A stretch of DNA of 24,022 nucleotides, from the NCBI GenBank assembly GCA_015064665.1, contig SVRU01000040.1, positions 1 to 24,022 of the forward strand, read 5' to 3'. A program made the translations under genes and the position numbers. Shown here piece by piece: positions 14,448 to 21,771 of the stretch. The notes below the pieces were generated by a model that worked only from the letters and a program-made list of their open reading frames with translations, ran no database searches and was not told the DNA's origin. This DNA is from Oscillospiraceae bacterium. Lineage in GTDB: Bacteria > Bacillota_A > Clostridia > Oscillospirales > CAG-272. The stretch's first letter is position 1; every line of letters begins with the position of its first letter.

Positions 14448-15257
14448 TTACCGCCGTCTTATAATTGCGACTCTGTCTTTTTGCGAGCAATCCTTTATAA
14501 TTTCACAGCTTAGACCGTGCCCGTGTGAAATACTAATGAGAGCGTCCGCCTGCAAAGAGCCTATTTCAAAGGCAAAAAAGCCCTCTTCGTCAAGCGAGTC
14601 CTTATAGTTTGAAATAATTTTTTTATAAAACTCAAGTCCTTGGTCCTTTGCCGTAAGAGCTATTTTTGGCTCAAAAAATATCTCGGGCGCAAGAGCCTCG
14701 TATTCTTCCTCTGTTACGTAAGGAGGATTTGAAAGTATTGCGAAGTACCCGTCGTTTTCTTCGTATGAGAGCACGTCGGCTTCAATAAACTGTATCCTGT
14801 CTGCAACGCCGTTTTTTTCGGCGTTCGTCTTTGCCGTGCAGAGTGCCGCCTTGGAAATATCAACCGCTGTTGCCCGTGTGTTATGCGTGTTTGCAAGAGT
14901 TGAAATGGCAATGCAGCCACTTCCTGTGCAAAGGTCAAGAAATCTTTTTCCTTCGGGCATGTTTTTTACTGCGTAATTAACCAAAATTTCGGTATCTTCG
15001 CGCGGTATAAGACAACTGTTGTTTACATTATACTCTTCACGGTAAAACCCGACCGTGCCTGTAATATATTGCAGAGGTTCTCTGTTTTTTCTTCTTTCAA
15101 TTGCATCGATAAGCTCTTTTTTATCCGAGAAAACGTCGCTCGAAATCAGCTCGGAAAAATCCATGCCGCAAAAATGCATAAACAGAATCCTTGCATCGTG
15201 ACGCGGATTATCAACTCCTGCATCCTTAAGAATCTTTATTGCTTCGGAAAGCTTCAT
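14448..15257 (-). CDS. prmC: Release factor glutamine methyltransferase PrmC
   Basis: A 269-aa SAM-dependent enzyme that methylates the Gln of the GGQ motif in release factors RF1 and RF2. Motifs in order: SCLIPREDTEILV (85-90 for PREDTE), the SAM-binding FLDLCTGSGCIAI (107-117), AVDISKAAL, and the catalytic NPPYVTEEEYEAL (NPPY at 177-180). The length is normal, and the N-terminal helical domain (LKDAGVDNPRHDARILF) is typical. The ATG overlaps the yqhQ stop by 4 bases. The partner prfA, often next to these two genes in Firmicutes, is not in the window. Confidence 0.95.
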   Translation of the reverse strand: MKLSEAIKILKDAGVDNPRHDARILFMHFCGMDFSELISSDVFSDKKELIDAIERRKNREPLQYITGTVGFYREEYNVNNSCLIPREDTEILVNYAVKNMPEGKRFLDLCTGSGCIAISTLANTHNTRATAVDISKAALCTAKTNAEKNGVADRIQFIEADVLSYEENDGYFAILSNPPYVTEEEYEALAPEIFFEPKIALTAKDQGLEFYKKIISNYKDSLDEEGFFAFEIGSLQADALISISHGHGLSCEIIKDCSQKDRVAIIRRR

Positions 15258-16366
15258 TTTTCACCGTTTTCCGACGCGGAGTCGCTGTCGTCCTCGGCGT
15301 TATTATCCTCGCTTTCCGCGTTTTTGGACTCTTCTGCCGTATCAGTACCGTTCGGGTCATCGTTTATCCAGCCGCTAAGCTCGTAAAATACTTTGAATTC
15401 GGGAAAATCGTCGCGAAGAGCACACTTTATGGAAATAATGGCTATCTCGAGCATATCGCGTGTGGGCTCGCGGGTCGTTATTTTTTGCATCCATAAGCCT
15501 GGCGCAGATAGAGCGCGCGTAAGGAAATTATCATGCTTTCCCGCAAACATTATGAATTCGTAGCCTACTCCGACAATGACGGGAAGAATAGCGAGTCTTA
15601 TCAAGGAAAGCACAAGGCGGTTGGCGTTAGGCATAAGGTTGTTAAGGATTACGCCGACAAGTATTCCTATGAATATCATAACGAACATAAAGCTCGTTCC
15701 GCAACGGGGGTGCAGACGGGTATATTTTTCTGCGTTTTCGGGGGTGAGCTCGGCTCCCGCTTCAAAGCATGCAATTGATTTATGCTCGGCGCCGTGATAC
15801 ATAAACGTACGTTTGATGTCCGGCATTATCGAAACGATGAGCAGATAGGAGATAAATATAATTACCTTCATGACACCTTCGATAATCGCTTTTACCGTTT
15901 CGTTTAGGGTGAATCCGCCGAATTTTTTGCAAAGGAATTCAACAAGGTCGGAGCAGAGTCCGGGAAGAACTATAAAAAGTCCAACCGCCAAAAGTATTCC
16001 CAAAACCATGCCGACAACCATAATTATATCGGTCGTCGTTGATTTGCCTTTGGCTTTTTTCTCTTTGTCTTTTTCACTGTCTATATCAAGAGCTTCCGCC
16101 GAAACACCGAGTGTTTTAAAGCTGAGAATCAGCATTTCAATAAAGTTAACGATTCCGCGCAGAATAGGTATATTTAAAAATTTTATTTTTTTTCTGATCG
16201 ATATAAACGAATCGTCGTTTACGAATATAGTTCCGTCTTCCTTCCTGCAGGTTGTAACGGTTCTGTCTCCGGCTTTCATCATAACGCCTTCGATGACGGC
16301 TTGACCGCCAACCTTTCCAAGACGCTCTTTGATTTTTCCATCGCAGCAGTTTTTTGTTTTTGCCAT
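15254..16366 (-). CDS. yqhQ: DUF1385 membrane protein, YqhQ family
   Basis: A 370-aa membrane protein of unknown biochemical role. Family signature near the N-terminus: KVGGQAVIEGVMMKAGDR, then hydrophobic segments around IIMVVGMVLGILLAVGLFIV and VIIFISYLLIVSIM. The conserved middle MYHGAEHKSIACFEAGAELT and RLHPRCGTSFMFVMIFIG has His, Glu and Cys that could bind metal. The last ~40 residues are very acidic and low in complexity (ESEDNNAEDDSDSASENG). The start at 16366 is supported by GAGG 8 bases upstream; 16384 would add six residues. It is the first gene of the long operon and overlaps prmC by 4 bases. Confidence 0.9.
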   Translation of the reverse strand: MAKTKNCCDGKIKERLGKVGGQAVIEGVMMKAGDRTVTTCRKEDGTIFVNDDSFISIRKKIKFLNIPILRGIVNFIEMLILSFKTLGVSAEALDIDSEKDKEKKAKGKSTTTDIIMVVGMVLGILLAVGLFIVLPGLCSDLVEFLCKKFGGFTLNETVKAIIEGVMKVIIFISYLLIVSIMPDIKRTFMYHGAEHKSIACFEAGAELTPENAEKYTRLHPRCGTSFMFVMIFIGILVGVILNNLMPNANRLVLSLIRLAILPVIVGVGYEFIMFAGKHDNFLTRALSAPGLWMQKITTREPTRDMLEIAIISIKCALRDDFPEFKVFYELSGWINDDPNGTDTAEESKNAESEDNNAEDDSDSASENGEK

Positions 16367-16411
16367 ATTTATGTCCTCAAACATGTGTTTCTTGATTATT
16401 GATATCTATCC

Positions 16412-16440
16412 ATTATAACATTATATCACAAAGCTTTTAA
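16412..16440 (-). promoter_or_regulatory. Putative promoter of the yqhQ-to-dnaC operon
   Basis: On the minus strand TTAAAA (16435-16440), 17-base spacer, TATAAT (16412-16417). A second TATAAT lies at 16420-16425, with only a poor -35 match. The -35 box is 4 of 6, so the call is moderate. The leader would be about 40 bases. Confidence 0.45.
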
Positions 16441-16560
16441 AAAATAAAGATATTTTAAAAAATTTACAATAGATAGAAAGCTTTTTGAATAAAACGGGAA
16501 TTATTTGGAAACAATGAAAATAACTGCCGAACAAAAGCGGCAACGAAAGGAGAAAAGAAT

Positions 16561-17016
16561 ATGAACCTAACACAGAAGGAAAACACTTTGATATCAGACC
16601 TCAAATCACAGGAGCAGCTTTGCATTGAAAAGTACGGCAAATACGAGCAGGATGCCTGCGACCCCTGTCTTAAATCTCTGTTTAAAAGCATTAAAAGCAC
16701 CGAGGAGAGCCACCTTTCCACCCTTTCCCGTATTATGTCCGGCGAGGAGGTTTCCACAAGCGCCGCGCCAACTGCGGTATCGCAAAAGCTCGAGTGCCCC
16801 CTGTCCTCTTGCACGGAATCGGAAAAACAGCGAGACGCATTTTTGTGCAAGGATGCGTTAGCCATGGAAAAACACGTTTCTTCTCTCTATGATACCTCCA
16901 TATTTGAATTTACGAGTCCGACTCTGCGCGACACCTTAAATCATATTCAGAAGGAAGAGCAGAATCACGGCGAGCAGCTCTATGAGTATATGTCAAAGAA
17001 CAATATGTATAGCTGA
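16561..17016 (+). CDS. CotF-like spore coat protein (ferritin-like helical fold)
   Basis: A 151-aa soluble protein resembling the Coat_F family of spore coat proteins. The opening LTQKENTLISDLKSQEQLCIEKYGKYEQDACDP and the repeat-like second half DALAMEKHVSSLYDTSIFEFTSPTLRDTLNHIQKEEQNHGEQLYEYM show the paired-helix pattern. Each half carries E-x-x-[CH] and E-[EQ]-x-H elements (EESH, KEEQNHGE) reminiscent of ferritin-like folds. Between them lies a Ser/Thr/Ala/Pro-rich linker with two Cys. The ATG has AAAGGAGA upstream. The gene stands alone between the divergent operon and a convergent gene. A sporulation role is inferred from family resemblance; no clear sporulation sigma promoter was found. 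Confidence 0.72.
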   Translation: MNLTQKENTLISDLKSQEQLCIEKYGKYEQDACDPCLKSLFKSIKSTEESHLSTLSRIMSGEEVSTSAAPTAVSQKLECPLSSCTESEKQRDAFLCKDALAMEKHVSSLYDTSIFEFTSPTLRDTLNHIQKEEQNHGEQLYEYMSKNNMYS

Positions 17017-17049
17017 CAAAGCAGGTTTGTTTAGCGGAGTCAAATGAAA

Positions 17050-17084
17050 ACGGCAAGGGCGTGTTAAATTCCAGCCCTTGCCGT
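17050..17084. terminator. Bidirectional terminator between convergent genes
   Basis: Arms ACGGCAAGGGC and GCCCTTGCCGT (11 perfect pairs) with a 13-base loop. On the minus strand TTTTCATTTG follows; on the plus strand AATTATATATTTC follows. It can close both the coat gene and the ADP-ribosylglycohydrolase gene. Confidence 0.85.
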
Positions 17085-17108
17085 AATTATATATTTCTTT
17101 TTTGAAAA

Positions 17109-18605
17109 TTATCCAAGGAAAACGAGAGGGAGATAAATTGCGGTATGTCTTCCCGGAGATGTGATTTCAAGAATACATCTTTGCTTTGCAAGCACCGAAT
17201 CTCCCGAACGAAGTGTGTAATTCAAGCTGAGCTTTCCGTAACCGTGATGCGTATGCACCGGAGTATCGTCCGTTTTGATTATCGCGCTTTTAGGACCTTC
17301 CGCGCTAAAACCGTCGGGCAGGATCCACCTTAATTCAAGCGGATACTGTCTGAGCTGAACGCAGCCGCGTTGAACAAAATCGACCTCAACCTTGATTTCG
17401 TCGTTTGCGGTAATTTCCACCTTTGATGCGGCGGCTCTTACTTTAAGGGCAGCCTTTTCCGTTTCCACCGAGTTTTCTTTCAGCGAAAGATGCTTTTCCT
17501 TGACCTGCGTTATGCGTTCCTGAAGCTCAGCGTACGCACCTTCTGACGTGGAGTCGCCGTCGGTAAATGAGGTCGAGGCAAGACGTCTGAATTTCGTATG
17601 GAATTTTGCTTCGTATGAGTAGAGCACCGACGGCGCAATAGCGCACACTCTTTCGCTAAGCTCGGCGCAGGTTTTGGGGAGAAGCCTTCCGACGCTTATA
17701 TTTACGACGGAGCAGGTGATTATCTTGTCACCGATATAATCACTCCAATCCTCAGGGATTATTTTCGTTCCGAAAAGCAGGCCGAGTGTTGCACCAACCG
17801 TACCTGCCGTGCAGTCGGTATCGTCGCCGCAGTTGGTGGCAAGAAGCACGGATTTTTTGAAATCGTTCTCTCCGTAAAGCAGACCAAGCACTGAGTAGGC
17901 AACGTTTGACGGTGCTTCAAACCAGCCTGAGCCTAAATCGGAGTTCATATCAAGCACGGTGTTGCGTGCAGTCTGCCAATCCTTACCCGTGTCGTAGCAA
18001 TCAATGACGGCGCGCACGCTTTTGTAAACTCTTGAGCTTTCGGGTATTGCGCTGAAGGCTATATCAATGCACTCTCGTGCGGTTGAAAGCGCGAATGCCG
18101 AGCTTTGCATTGCTGCAACGAATGCCGCGGCATAGGTGCCTTCGCCTGTGCCGTGATCAACCTTTGCGTCTTCAATTGCAAATTTCACGGCAAGCTCGGG
18201 CGTGGCAGGGGCGGCGCAAGCCCATATTTCGGTTCTTATCCAAGCTCCGTTTGAGTTTTTCCAGTCGTTATTGACGTCACCGCTCGTAGGTGGAGTAAGT
18301 CCGCGTTGCATATTGGTCTTGCCGATTCCGTACTCTGCCCAATAAGGTGTTATAAGGTCAAGCCAATATTCACCCAGCAGCTCAGACGAGATGTTATTTG
18401 CGCCCTCGTTTTCAAGTGCGTGAAGCCATATGAGCTGAAGGTCGAGGTCGTCGTTGGGCAGGGGTTCGCCCGGTTCAGTGGTAAATCCTTTTACGTCAAG
18501 AAGCTCGTGCGTTCCCTCGTAGGGCGTACCGATCGTTCCGCCTATATTTTTGCCTATCCAGCATGCTTTTACTTTGTCTTTGTAGGATTCGTAATTTATT
18601 TTCAT
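17109..18605 (-). CDS. ADP-ribosylglycohydrolase-family protein with C-terminal beta domain
   Basis: A 498-aa protein. The first ~310 residues are the all-helical ADP-ribosylglycohydrolase fold: the opening YKDKVKACWIGKNIGGTIGTPYEG, the first metal site at PNDDLDLQLIWLHALE (Asp52, Asp53, Asp55), and the second at NCGDDTDCTAGTVGATLGLLFG (Asp261, Asp262, Asp264). The usual first motif is T-D-D-T, so N-D-D-L-D marks a divergent branch. The last ~190 residues include a coiled stretch and a beta-sandwich-like end (VEITANDEIKVEVDFV, LPLVFLG). Such branch members often sit beside sugar genes and may not act on ADP-ribose. The start at 18605 has AGAGGTG 6 bases upstream. An AraC regulator gene lies immediately upstream. 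Confidence 0.82.
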   Translation of the reverse strand: MKINYESYKDKVKACWIGKNIGGTIGTPYEGTHELLDVKGFTTEPGEPLPNDDLDLQLIWLHALENEGANNISSELLGEYWLDLITPYWAEYGIGKTNMQRGLTPPTSGDVNNDWKNSNGAWIRTEIWACAAPATPELAVKFAIEDAKVDHGTGEGTYAAAFVAAMQSSAFALSTARECIDIAFSAIPESSRVYKSVRAVIDCYDTGKDWQTARNTVLDMNSDLGSGWFEAPSNVAYSVLGLLYGENDFKKSVLLATNCGDDTDCTAGTVGATLGLLFGTKIIPEDWSDYIGDKIITCSVVNISVGRLLPKTCAELSERVCAIAPSVLYSYEAKFHTKFRRLASTSFTDGDSTSEGAYAELQERITQVKEKHLSLKENSVETEKAALKVRAAASKVEITANDEIKVEVDFVQRGCVQLRQYPLELRWILPDGFSAEGPKSAIIKTDDTPVHTHHGYGKLSLNYTLRSGDSVLAKQRCILEITSPGRHTAIYLPLVFLG

Positions 18606-18607
18606 AA

Positions 18608-18662
18608 AAAACACCTCTTTTATCTATTATTTTGATTTAATAATAGCAAATCGAGGTGTTTT
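18608..18662. repeat. 55-bp symmetric palindrome over promoter and ribosome binding site
   Basis: Outer arms AAAACACCTC (18608-18617) and GAGGTGTTTT (18653-18662) are perfect. Inner arms CTATTATT (18624-18631) and AATAATAG (18639-18646) are also perfect. Both pairs share the same centre, 18635. One outer arm lies in the promoter spacer; the other contains the ribosome binding site of the hydrolase gene. Confidence 0.85.
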
Positions 18663-18668
18663 CTTCAA
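18640..18668 (-). promoter_or_regulatory. Putative promoter of the ADP-ribosylglycohydrolase gene
   Basis: On the minus strand TTGAAG (18663-18668), 17-base spacer, TATTAT (18640-18645). The start near 18633 gives a ~28-base leader. The spacer holds one outer arm of the 55-bp palindrome, and the -10 box overlaps an inner arm, so a bound regulator would touch the promoter core. Confidence 0.65.
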
Positions 18669-18699
18669 TATTTAATTTTTACATTGGTGTATTTGATTT

Positions 18700-19533
18700 T
18701 TACTTTTTGTTTTCAAGACGGTAATTTGCGGGAGTGGTTTTCGTGTCGTCATAAAATGCTCTGTAAAAAGCGCTTCTGTCAGCAAAGCCGACGAGTTGCG
18801 AGATTTCTTCAACGCTTGCTTTATCGGTCAGAAGCAAAAGCTTGGCGCGTTCAATGCGAAGGCGCTTGATATACTCGGTGAGCGAGCATTTGAATCTTTC
18901 CTTGAATTTGCGGCTGAAATAGGACGGGTTATAAAAGCATTTTGCCGAAAGCGCGGTGAGTGAAATGGACTTTTCGCAGTTTGCGTTAAGATATTCGGCA
19001 ATCATTGACCAAACGTCCTTTTGTTCGCTTTTTGAACCGCGTATCATTTTTACCAGGAGAAGATTAAGGCAATTGCACATAAATTGCTCATATCCTTCAC
19101 TTCTTGAGGAGAACTCTTTTTCCATAAGTGAGAGCAGAAATTCAATCTCGGTTATATCGGCACCGGAAAATCTGATAAGTCCGTAGTTTTTATTTGCCCG
19201 CATGTCGTTAAACGAGCTTAGGGCAAGCGCCGTGATCATATCGCTTGTGGTTGAAAGCGCGGTGCCGATAAGAACGGGCGAGAAAAATATTTCTATTTTT
19301 TCATATTCCTGCCCGGGAGTGATTGAATGAATGGAATTCGGTGTCATAAAGATCACGTCTCCGCGAACGACTTCATATTTCATTCCGTCAACGTATTCCG
19401 TCGCCTGACCCCGTGTCACGTAAACTATTTCTATATAATCGTGGGTATGGTCGGGGCAAATCTGCGTAGGTGCTGAGCGCACGATTCCTATTGCGTCGTC
19501 GCCCATAAGATTTTTGGACTTATATATTCTCAT
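18700..19533 (-). CDS. AraC-family transcriptional regulator
   Basis: A 277-aa regulator. The N-terminal half is cupin-like (DHTHDYIEIVYVTRGQATEYVDG, VRGDVIFMTPNSIHSI) and would bind a small ligand, often a sugar. The C-terminal ~100 residues hold two helix-turn-helix units: SLTALSAKCFYNPSYFSRKFKERF and VEEISQLVGFADRSAFYRAF, followed by TPANYR. This is the standard AraC/XylS layout. It lies upstream of the ADP-ribosylglycohydrolase gene on the same strand and downstream of the HdeD-like gene with a 15-base gap, suggesting an operon with the latter. No good ribosome binding site is visible before the ATG at 19533, so translation may depend on the upstream gene. Its likely target is the promoter of the following gene. 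Confidence 0.92.
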   Translation of the reverse strand: MRIYKSKNLMGDDAIGIVRSAPTQICPDHTHDYIEIVYVTRGQATEYVDGMKYEVVRGDVIFMTPNSIHSITPGQEYEKIEIFFSPVLIGTALSTTSDMITALALSSFNDMRANKNYGLIRFSGADITEIEFLLSLMEKEFSSRSEGYEQFMCNCLNLLLVKMIRGSKSEQKDVWSMIAEYLNANCEKSISLTALSAKCFYNPSYFSRKFKERFKCSLTEYIKRLRIERAKLLLLTDKASVEEISQLVGFADRSAFYRAFYDDTKTTPANYRLENKK

Positions 19534-19548
19534 TTTCGTTTTGCTTTT

Positions 19549-20130
19549 TTACTCGTCATTGTCGTGCGCTTCGTAATATATTTCTGCCTTTTGCGCCATT
19601 TGGCATTTTGCTATAAAGGACGGTGCAATAAAGTTTGACGCTGAATTTATAAGCATCGTTATACCAAGCCAAACGGAAGCCGCTTTGTAATTTTGCGGAG
19701 TAAATTTTGCCAAGAAAAATGCTGATAATATTACTAGGACAGATATCGCGGTAATTATCCACCAAGCGTCCAGATTGTATTTTTTTGCTCTGATTGAGAG
19801 GTTAAGCTTGAAGCTTCCGTCTACAACCGTCACAAGACAGATTGCCGCTATAAGAAATTCCATTGCTTTGTCGTTCAAAATTGCCGTTACTACGCCGCTG
19901 ACAAAGCATAAAGAAGCGGCTGAAATTAAAATAATGAACTTTAAATCGCGTTTCGGATTTTTAAATCCAACGAATCCAAGAAAAGCTCCGAACAGGGAAA
20001 TGATAATTCCCGAAATGACCGTAACCGCAACGAGCGATGAAGAAAAAAACAGAAAGCATAAACCGATTACGGTTAGAAGCGCAGCAATGATTAAGTGCCC
20101 CCAGTTTAATTTTTTTAGCCAATCGAGCAT
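19549..20130 (-). CDS. HdeD-like (DUF308) membrane protein
   Basis: A 193-aa integral membrane protein with about six hydrophobic segments (roughly 12-29, 34-54, 65-85, 90-108, 123-141 and 151-169). Glycine and short polar turns between paired helices match the HdeD/DUF308 family, whose founding member is linked to acid resistance; most relatives have no known role. The C-terminus is a cytoplasm-type polar tail ending EAHDNDE. The start at 20130 is preferred: AAAGGA lies 10 bases upstream and the promoter -10 box is at 20168-20173. A longer frame from 20196 would begin upstream of that -10 box. It is first in a transcript with the AraC gene. Confidence 0.75.
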   Translation of the reverse strand: MLDWLKKLNWGHLIIAALLTVIGLCFLFFSSSLVAVTVISGIIISLFGAFLGFVGFKNPKRDLKFIILISAASLCFVSGVVTAILNDKAMEFLIAAICLVTVVDGSFKLNLSIRAKKYNLDAWWIITAISVLVILSAFFLAKFTPQNYKAASVWLGITMLINSASNFIAPSFIAKCQMAQKAEIYYEAHDNDE

Positions 20131-20167
20131 TTTTGTCCAGTCCTTTCGCTTATTTAATATCAAGCAT

Positions 20168-20196
20168 ATTTTATCACAAAGACAGATCTTTGTCAA
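20168..20196 (-). promoter_or_regulatory. Strong sigma-A promoter of the HdeD-like/AraC genes
   Basis: On the minus strand TTGACA (20191-20196), 17-base spacer, TAAAAT (20168-20173). Start near 20161. The spacer contains a dyad, ACAAAGA-N4-TCTTTGT. Confidence 0.8.
20176..20193. repeat. Dyad in the HdeD-like promoter spacer
   Basis: ACAAAGA and TCTTTGT separated by four bases, lying between -35 and -10 and touching the -35 box. The placement fits a repressor operator; the binding protein is unknown. Confidence 0.5.
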
Positions 20197-20261
20197 GCCA
20201 ATATAAAAGTGTTAAATAATACTTTAAATTTATAAAAAACGATTTTATTTATGCGAGATTC

Positions 20262-20290
20262 TTGACTTATTGTTTTAAGTGTGGTATAAC
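20262..20290 (+). promoter_or_regulatory. Sigma-A promoter of the plus-strand MATE gene
   Basis: TTGACT (20262-20267), 17-base spacer, TATAAC (20285-20290). Start near 20297, which rules out coding starts upstream of that point. Confidence 0.75.
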
Positions 20291-20321
20291 AACTATGATG
20301 AAAGACGTGGGGGTGTTGATT

Positions 20322-21686
20322 TTGAGAAAAGTCGTCATGACCGAAGGTCCAATCCTAAAGTCCGTAATAAAATTTTCCATACCGATTATACTCGGCGCGT
20401 TGATTCAGGTCGGCTTTAACGCGGTTGACCTGATGGTTGTCGGGCAGATGGGTGATGCAAGCGCAGTTGCCGCAGTTGGCGCTGTCGGACCTATAGTAGG
20501 TCTTCTTGTCAGCAGCTTTCTCGGTCTTTCCGCAGGCGTCGATGCGGTTTTGGCAAGATGTCTCGGTCAGAATGATGGGAAGCGAGCAAGGATAGTAGTA
20601 AGCACGTCTTTGATATTTTCTTTCCTTTTTGGACTTTTCGTCACTGTTCTTTGTCTTGTTTTTTCAAAGCCCTTGCTCGTTGCCTCCGGATGCGAGGAAG
20701 AGTATTTTACGCAGTCTGCCCAATATATGAATTTGTACGCCATAGGCATTCCTGCTATTATGGTTTATAATTTTGCCTCGGGAGTTATAAGGACGTCGGG
20801 CGATACGCAAAAGCCGTTTATATATCTCGTTATTGCGGGAGTTGTGAACGTGGTGCTAAACTATCTTCTGTGTCTTGTTTTTGCACAAAAGGCGGCAGCA
20901 GTTGCGTTGGCGACTACGATTTCTCAGTACGTCGGCGCGGTTTTATCATTCGTTTACATATTGCGCGACAAGGGTGCGTGTAATTTCAGCTTTAAAAACA
21001 TAAGATTTTCATTCGGAGAGCTAAAAAATATTTTAAGGTTCGGAATTCCCTCGGCATTCAATACCATGCTTTTCGCTCTCTCAAACGTTCAAATGAACGC
21101 CGCGATAAATTCTTACGGCCTATACGCAACCGCGGGCAATGCCGCGGCAAGCACGCTTGAATCGCTTTCGGGCAGCTTTACCAACGGATTCAGCGTTGCT
21201 ACCGTTGCTTTCGTAGGGCAGAACGTAGGTGCGGAAAAGCCCAAACGCGTAAAGTTGTCGATATTAACCTGTCTCATTGTTGCGGTATCCGTGCAAATGG
21301 TTGCCAGCTTAACGATTTTTGCATTGCGCGAGCAGGTGCTCTCTCTTTACATACCCGATGCTCCCGAAGCTGTTCGGTTTGCCGTTTCGCGAATGAGACA
21401 CGTGTTGATTTTTATGCCCATGGCTACGGTGGCAAATATTTTTATAAGCTCGACGAAAGCTTTTGGATATTCAATTGTCCCAATGCTGATATCTATTATT
21501 GCGGTTTTGGGATTCAGGGTTTTGTGGCTTGAAGCAATATATCCGAGGCTTGAGCTGATTGAGCACACTATTGACAACGTATATTTGTGTTATACTTGCT
21601 CTTGGATATTGCACTTTGTCGGAAATACCGTTGCTTTTCTCGTAATATATCATAGATACAAAAAGGGTAAAATAGTGCAAATATGA
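20322..21686 (+). CDS. MATE-family multidrug/cation antiporter
   Basis: A 454-aa membrane transporter that would export drugs or metabolites in exchange for Na+ or H+. About 12 hydrophobic segments are visible. The N-terminal signature is MTEGPILKSVIKFSIPIILGALIQVGFNAVDLMVVGQMGDASAVAAVGA, the second half repeats the theme (LRFGIPSAFNTMLFALSNVQMNAAIN), and SGVIRTSGDTQKPF is a typical mid-loop. The start is uncertain. A TTG at 20322 has GGGGGTG about 6 bases upstream; an ATG at 20337 is closer to the common family start but has a weak site. Frames opening earlier would begin at or before the predicted transcription start. It converges on a second MATE gene. Confidence 0.9.
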   Translation: MRKVVMTEGPILKSVIKFSIPIILGALIQVGFNAVDLMVVGQMGDASAVAAVGAVGPIVGLLVSSFLGLSAGVDAVLARCLGQNDGKRARIVVSTSLIFSFLFGLFVTVLCLVFSKPLLVASGCEEEYFTQSAQYMNLYAIGIPAIMVYNFASGVIRTSGDTQKPFIYLVIAGVVNVVLNYLLCLVFAQKAAAVALATTISQYVGAVLSFVYILRDKGACNFSFKNIRFSFGELKNILRFGIPSAFNTMLFALSNVQMNAAINSYGLYATAGNAAASTLESLSGSFTNGFSVATVAFVGQNVGAEKPKRVKLSILTCLIVAVSVQMVASLTIFALREQVLSLYIPDAPEAVRFAVSRMRHVLIFMPMATVANIFISSTKAFGYSIVPMLISIIAVLGFRVLWLEAIYPRLELIEHTIDNVYLCYTCSWILHFVGNTVAFLVIYHRYKKGKIVQI

Positions 21687-21711
21687 TTTTGTACAGGTGC
21701 CGTGTAAAATT

Positions 21712-21755
21712 AAAGAGGATAGTCTGACTTTAAATTCAGAACTGTCCTCTTTTTA
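21712..21755. terminator. Terminator between the two MATE genes
   Basis: Stem AAAGAGGATAGT with ACTGTCCTCTTT (12 pairs, one G-U), an inner CTGA/TCAG pair set and a short loop, followed by TTTTTATAATG-type sequence on the plus strand. The reverse strand also has a T-rich tail, so it may serve both genes. Confidence 0.88.
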
Positions 21756-21771
21756 TAATGAAAACAAATAT

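Noticed and set aside
15870..16304. A 144-codon plus-strand frame opposite yqhQ
   Set aside because: Fully inside a conserved gene with clear family motifs; no initiation site.
16411..16431. Possible Rex operator (TTGTGA half-site) before the yqhQ operon
   Set aside because: Only one half-site matches; the other half reads TTATAA rather than TCACAA, and the stretch is explained by two TATAAT boxes.
16486..16520. Possible forespore sigma factor promoter (TGAATA) before the coat gene
   Set aside because: No matching -10 element at the correct distance.
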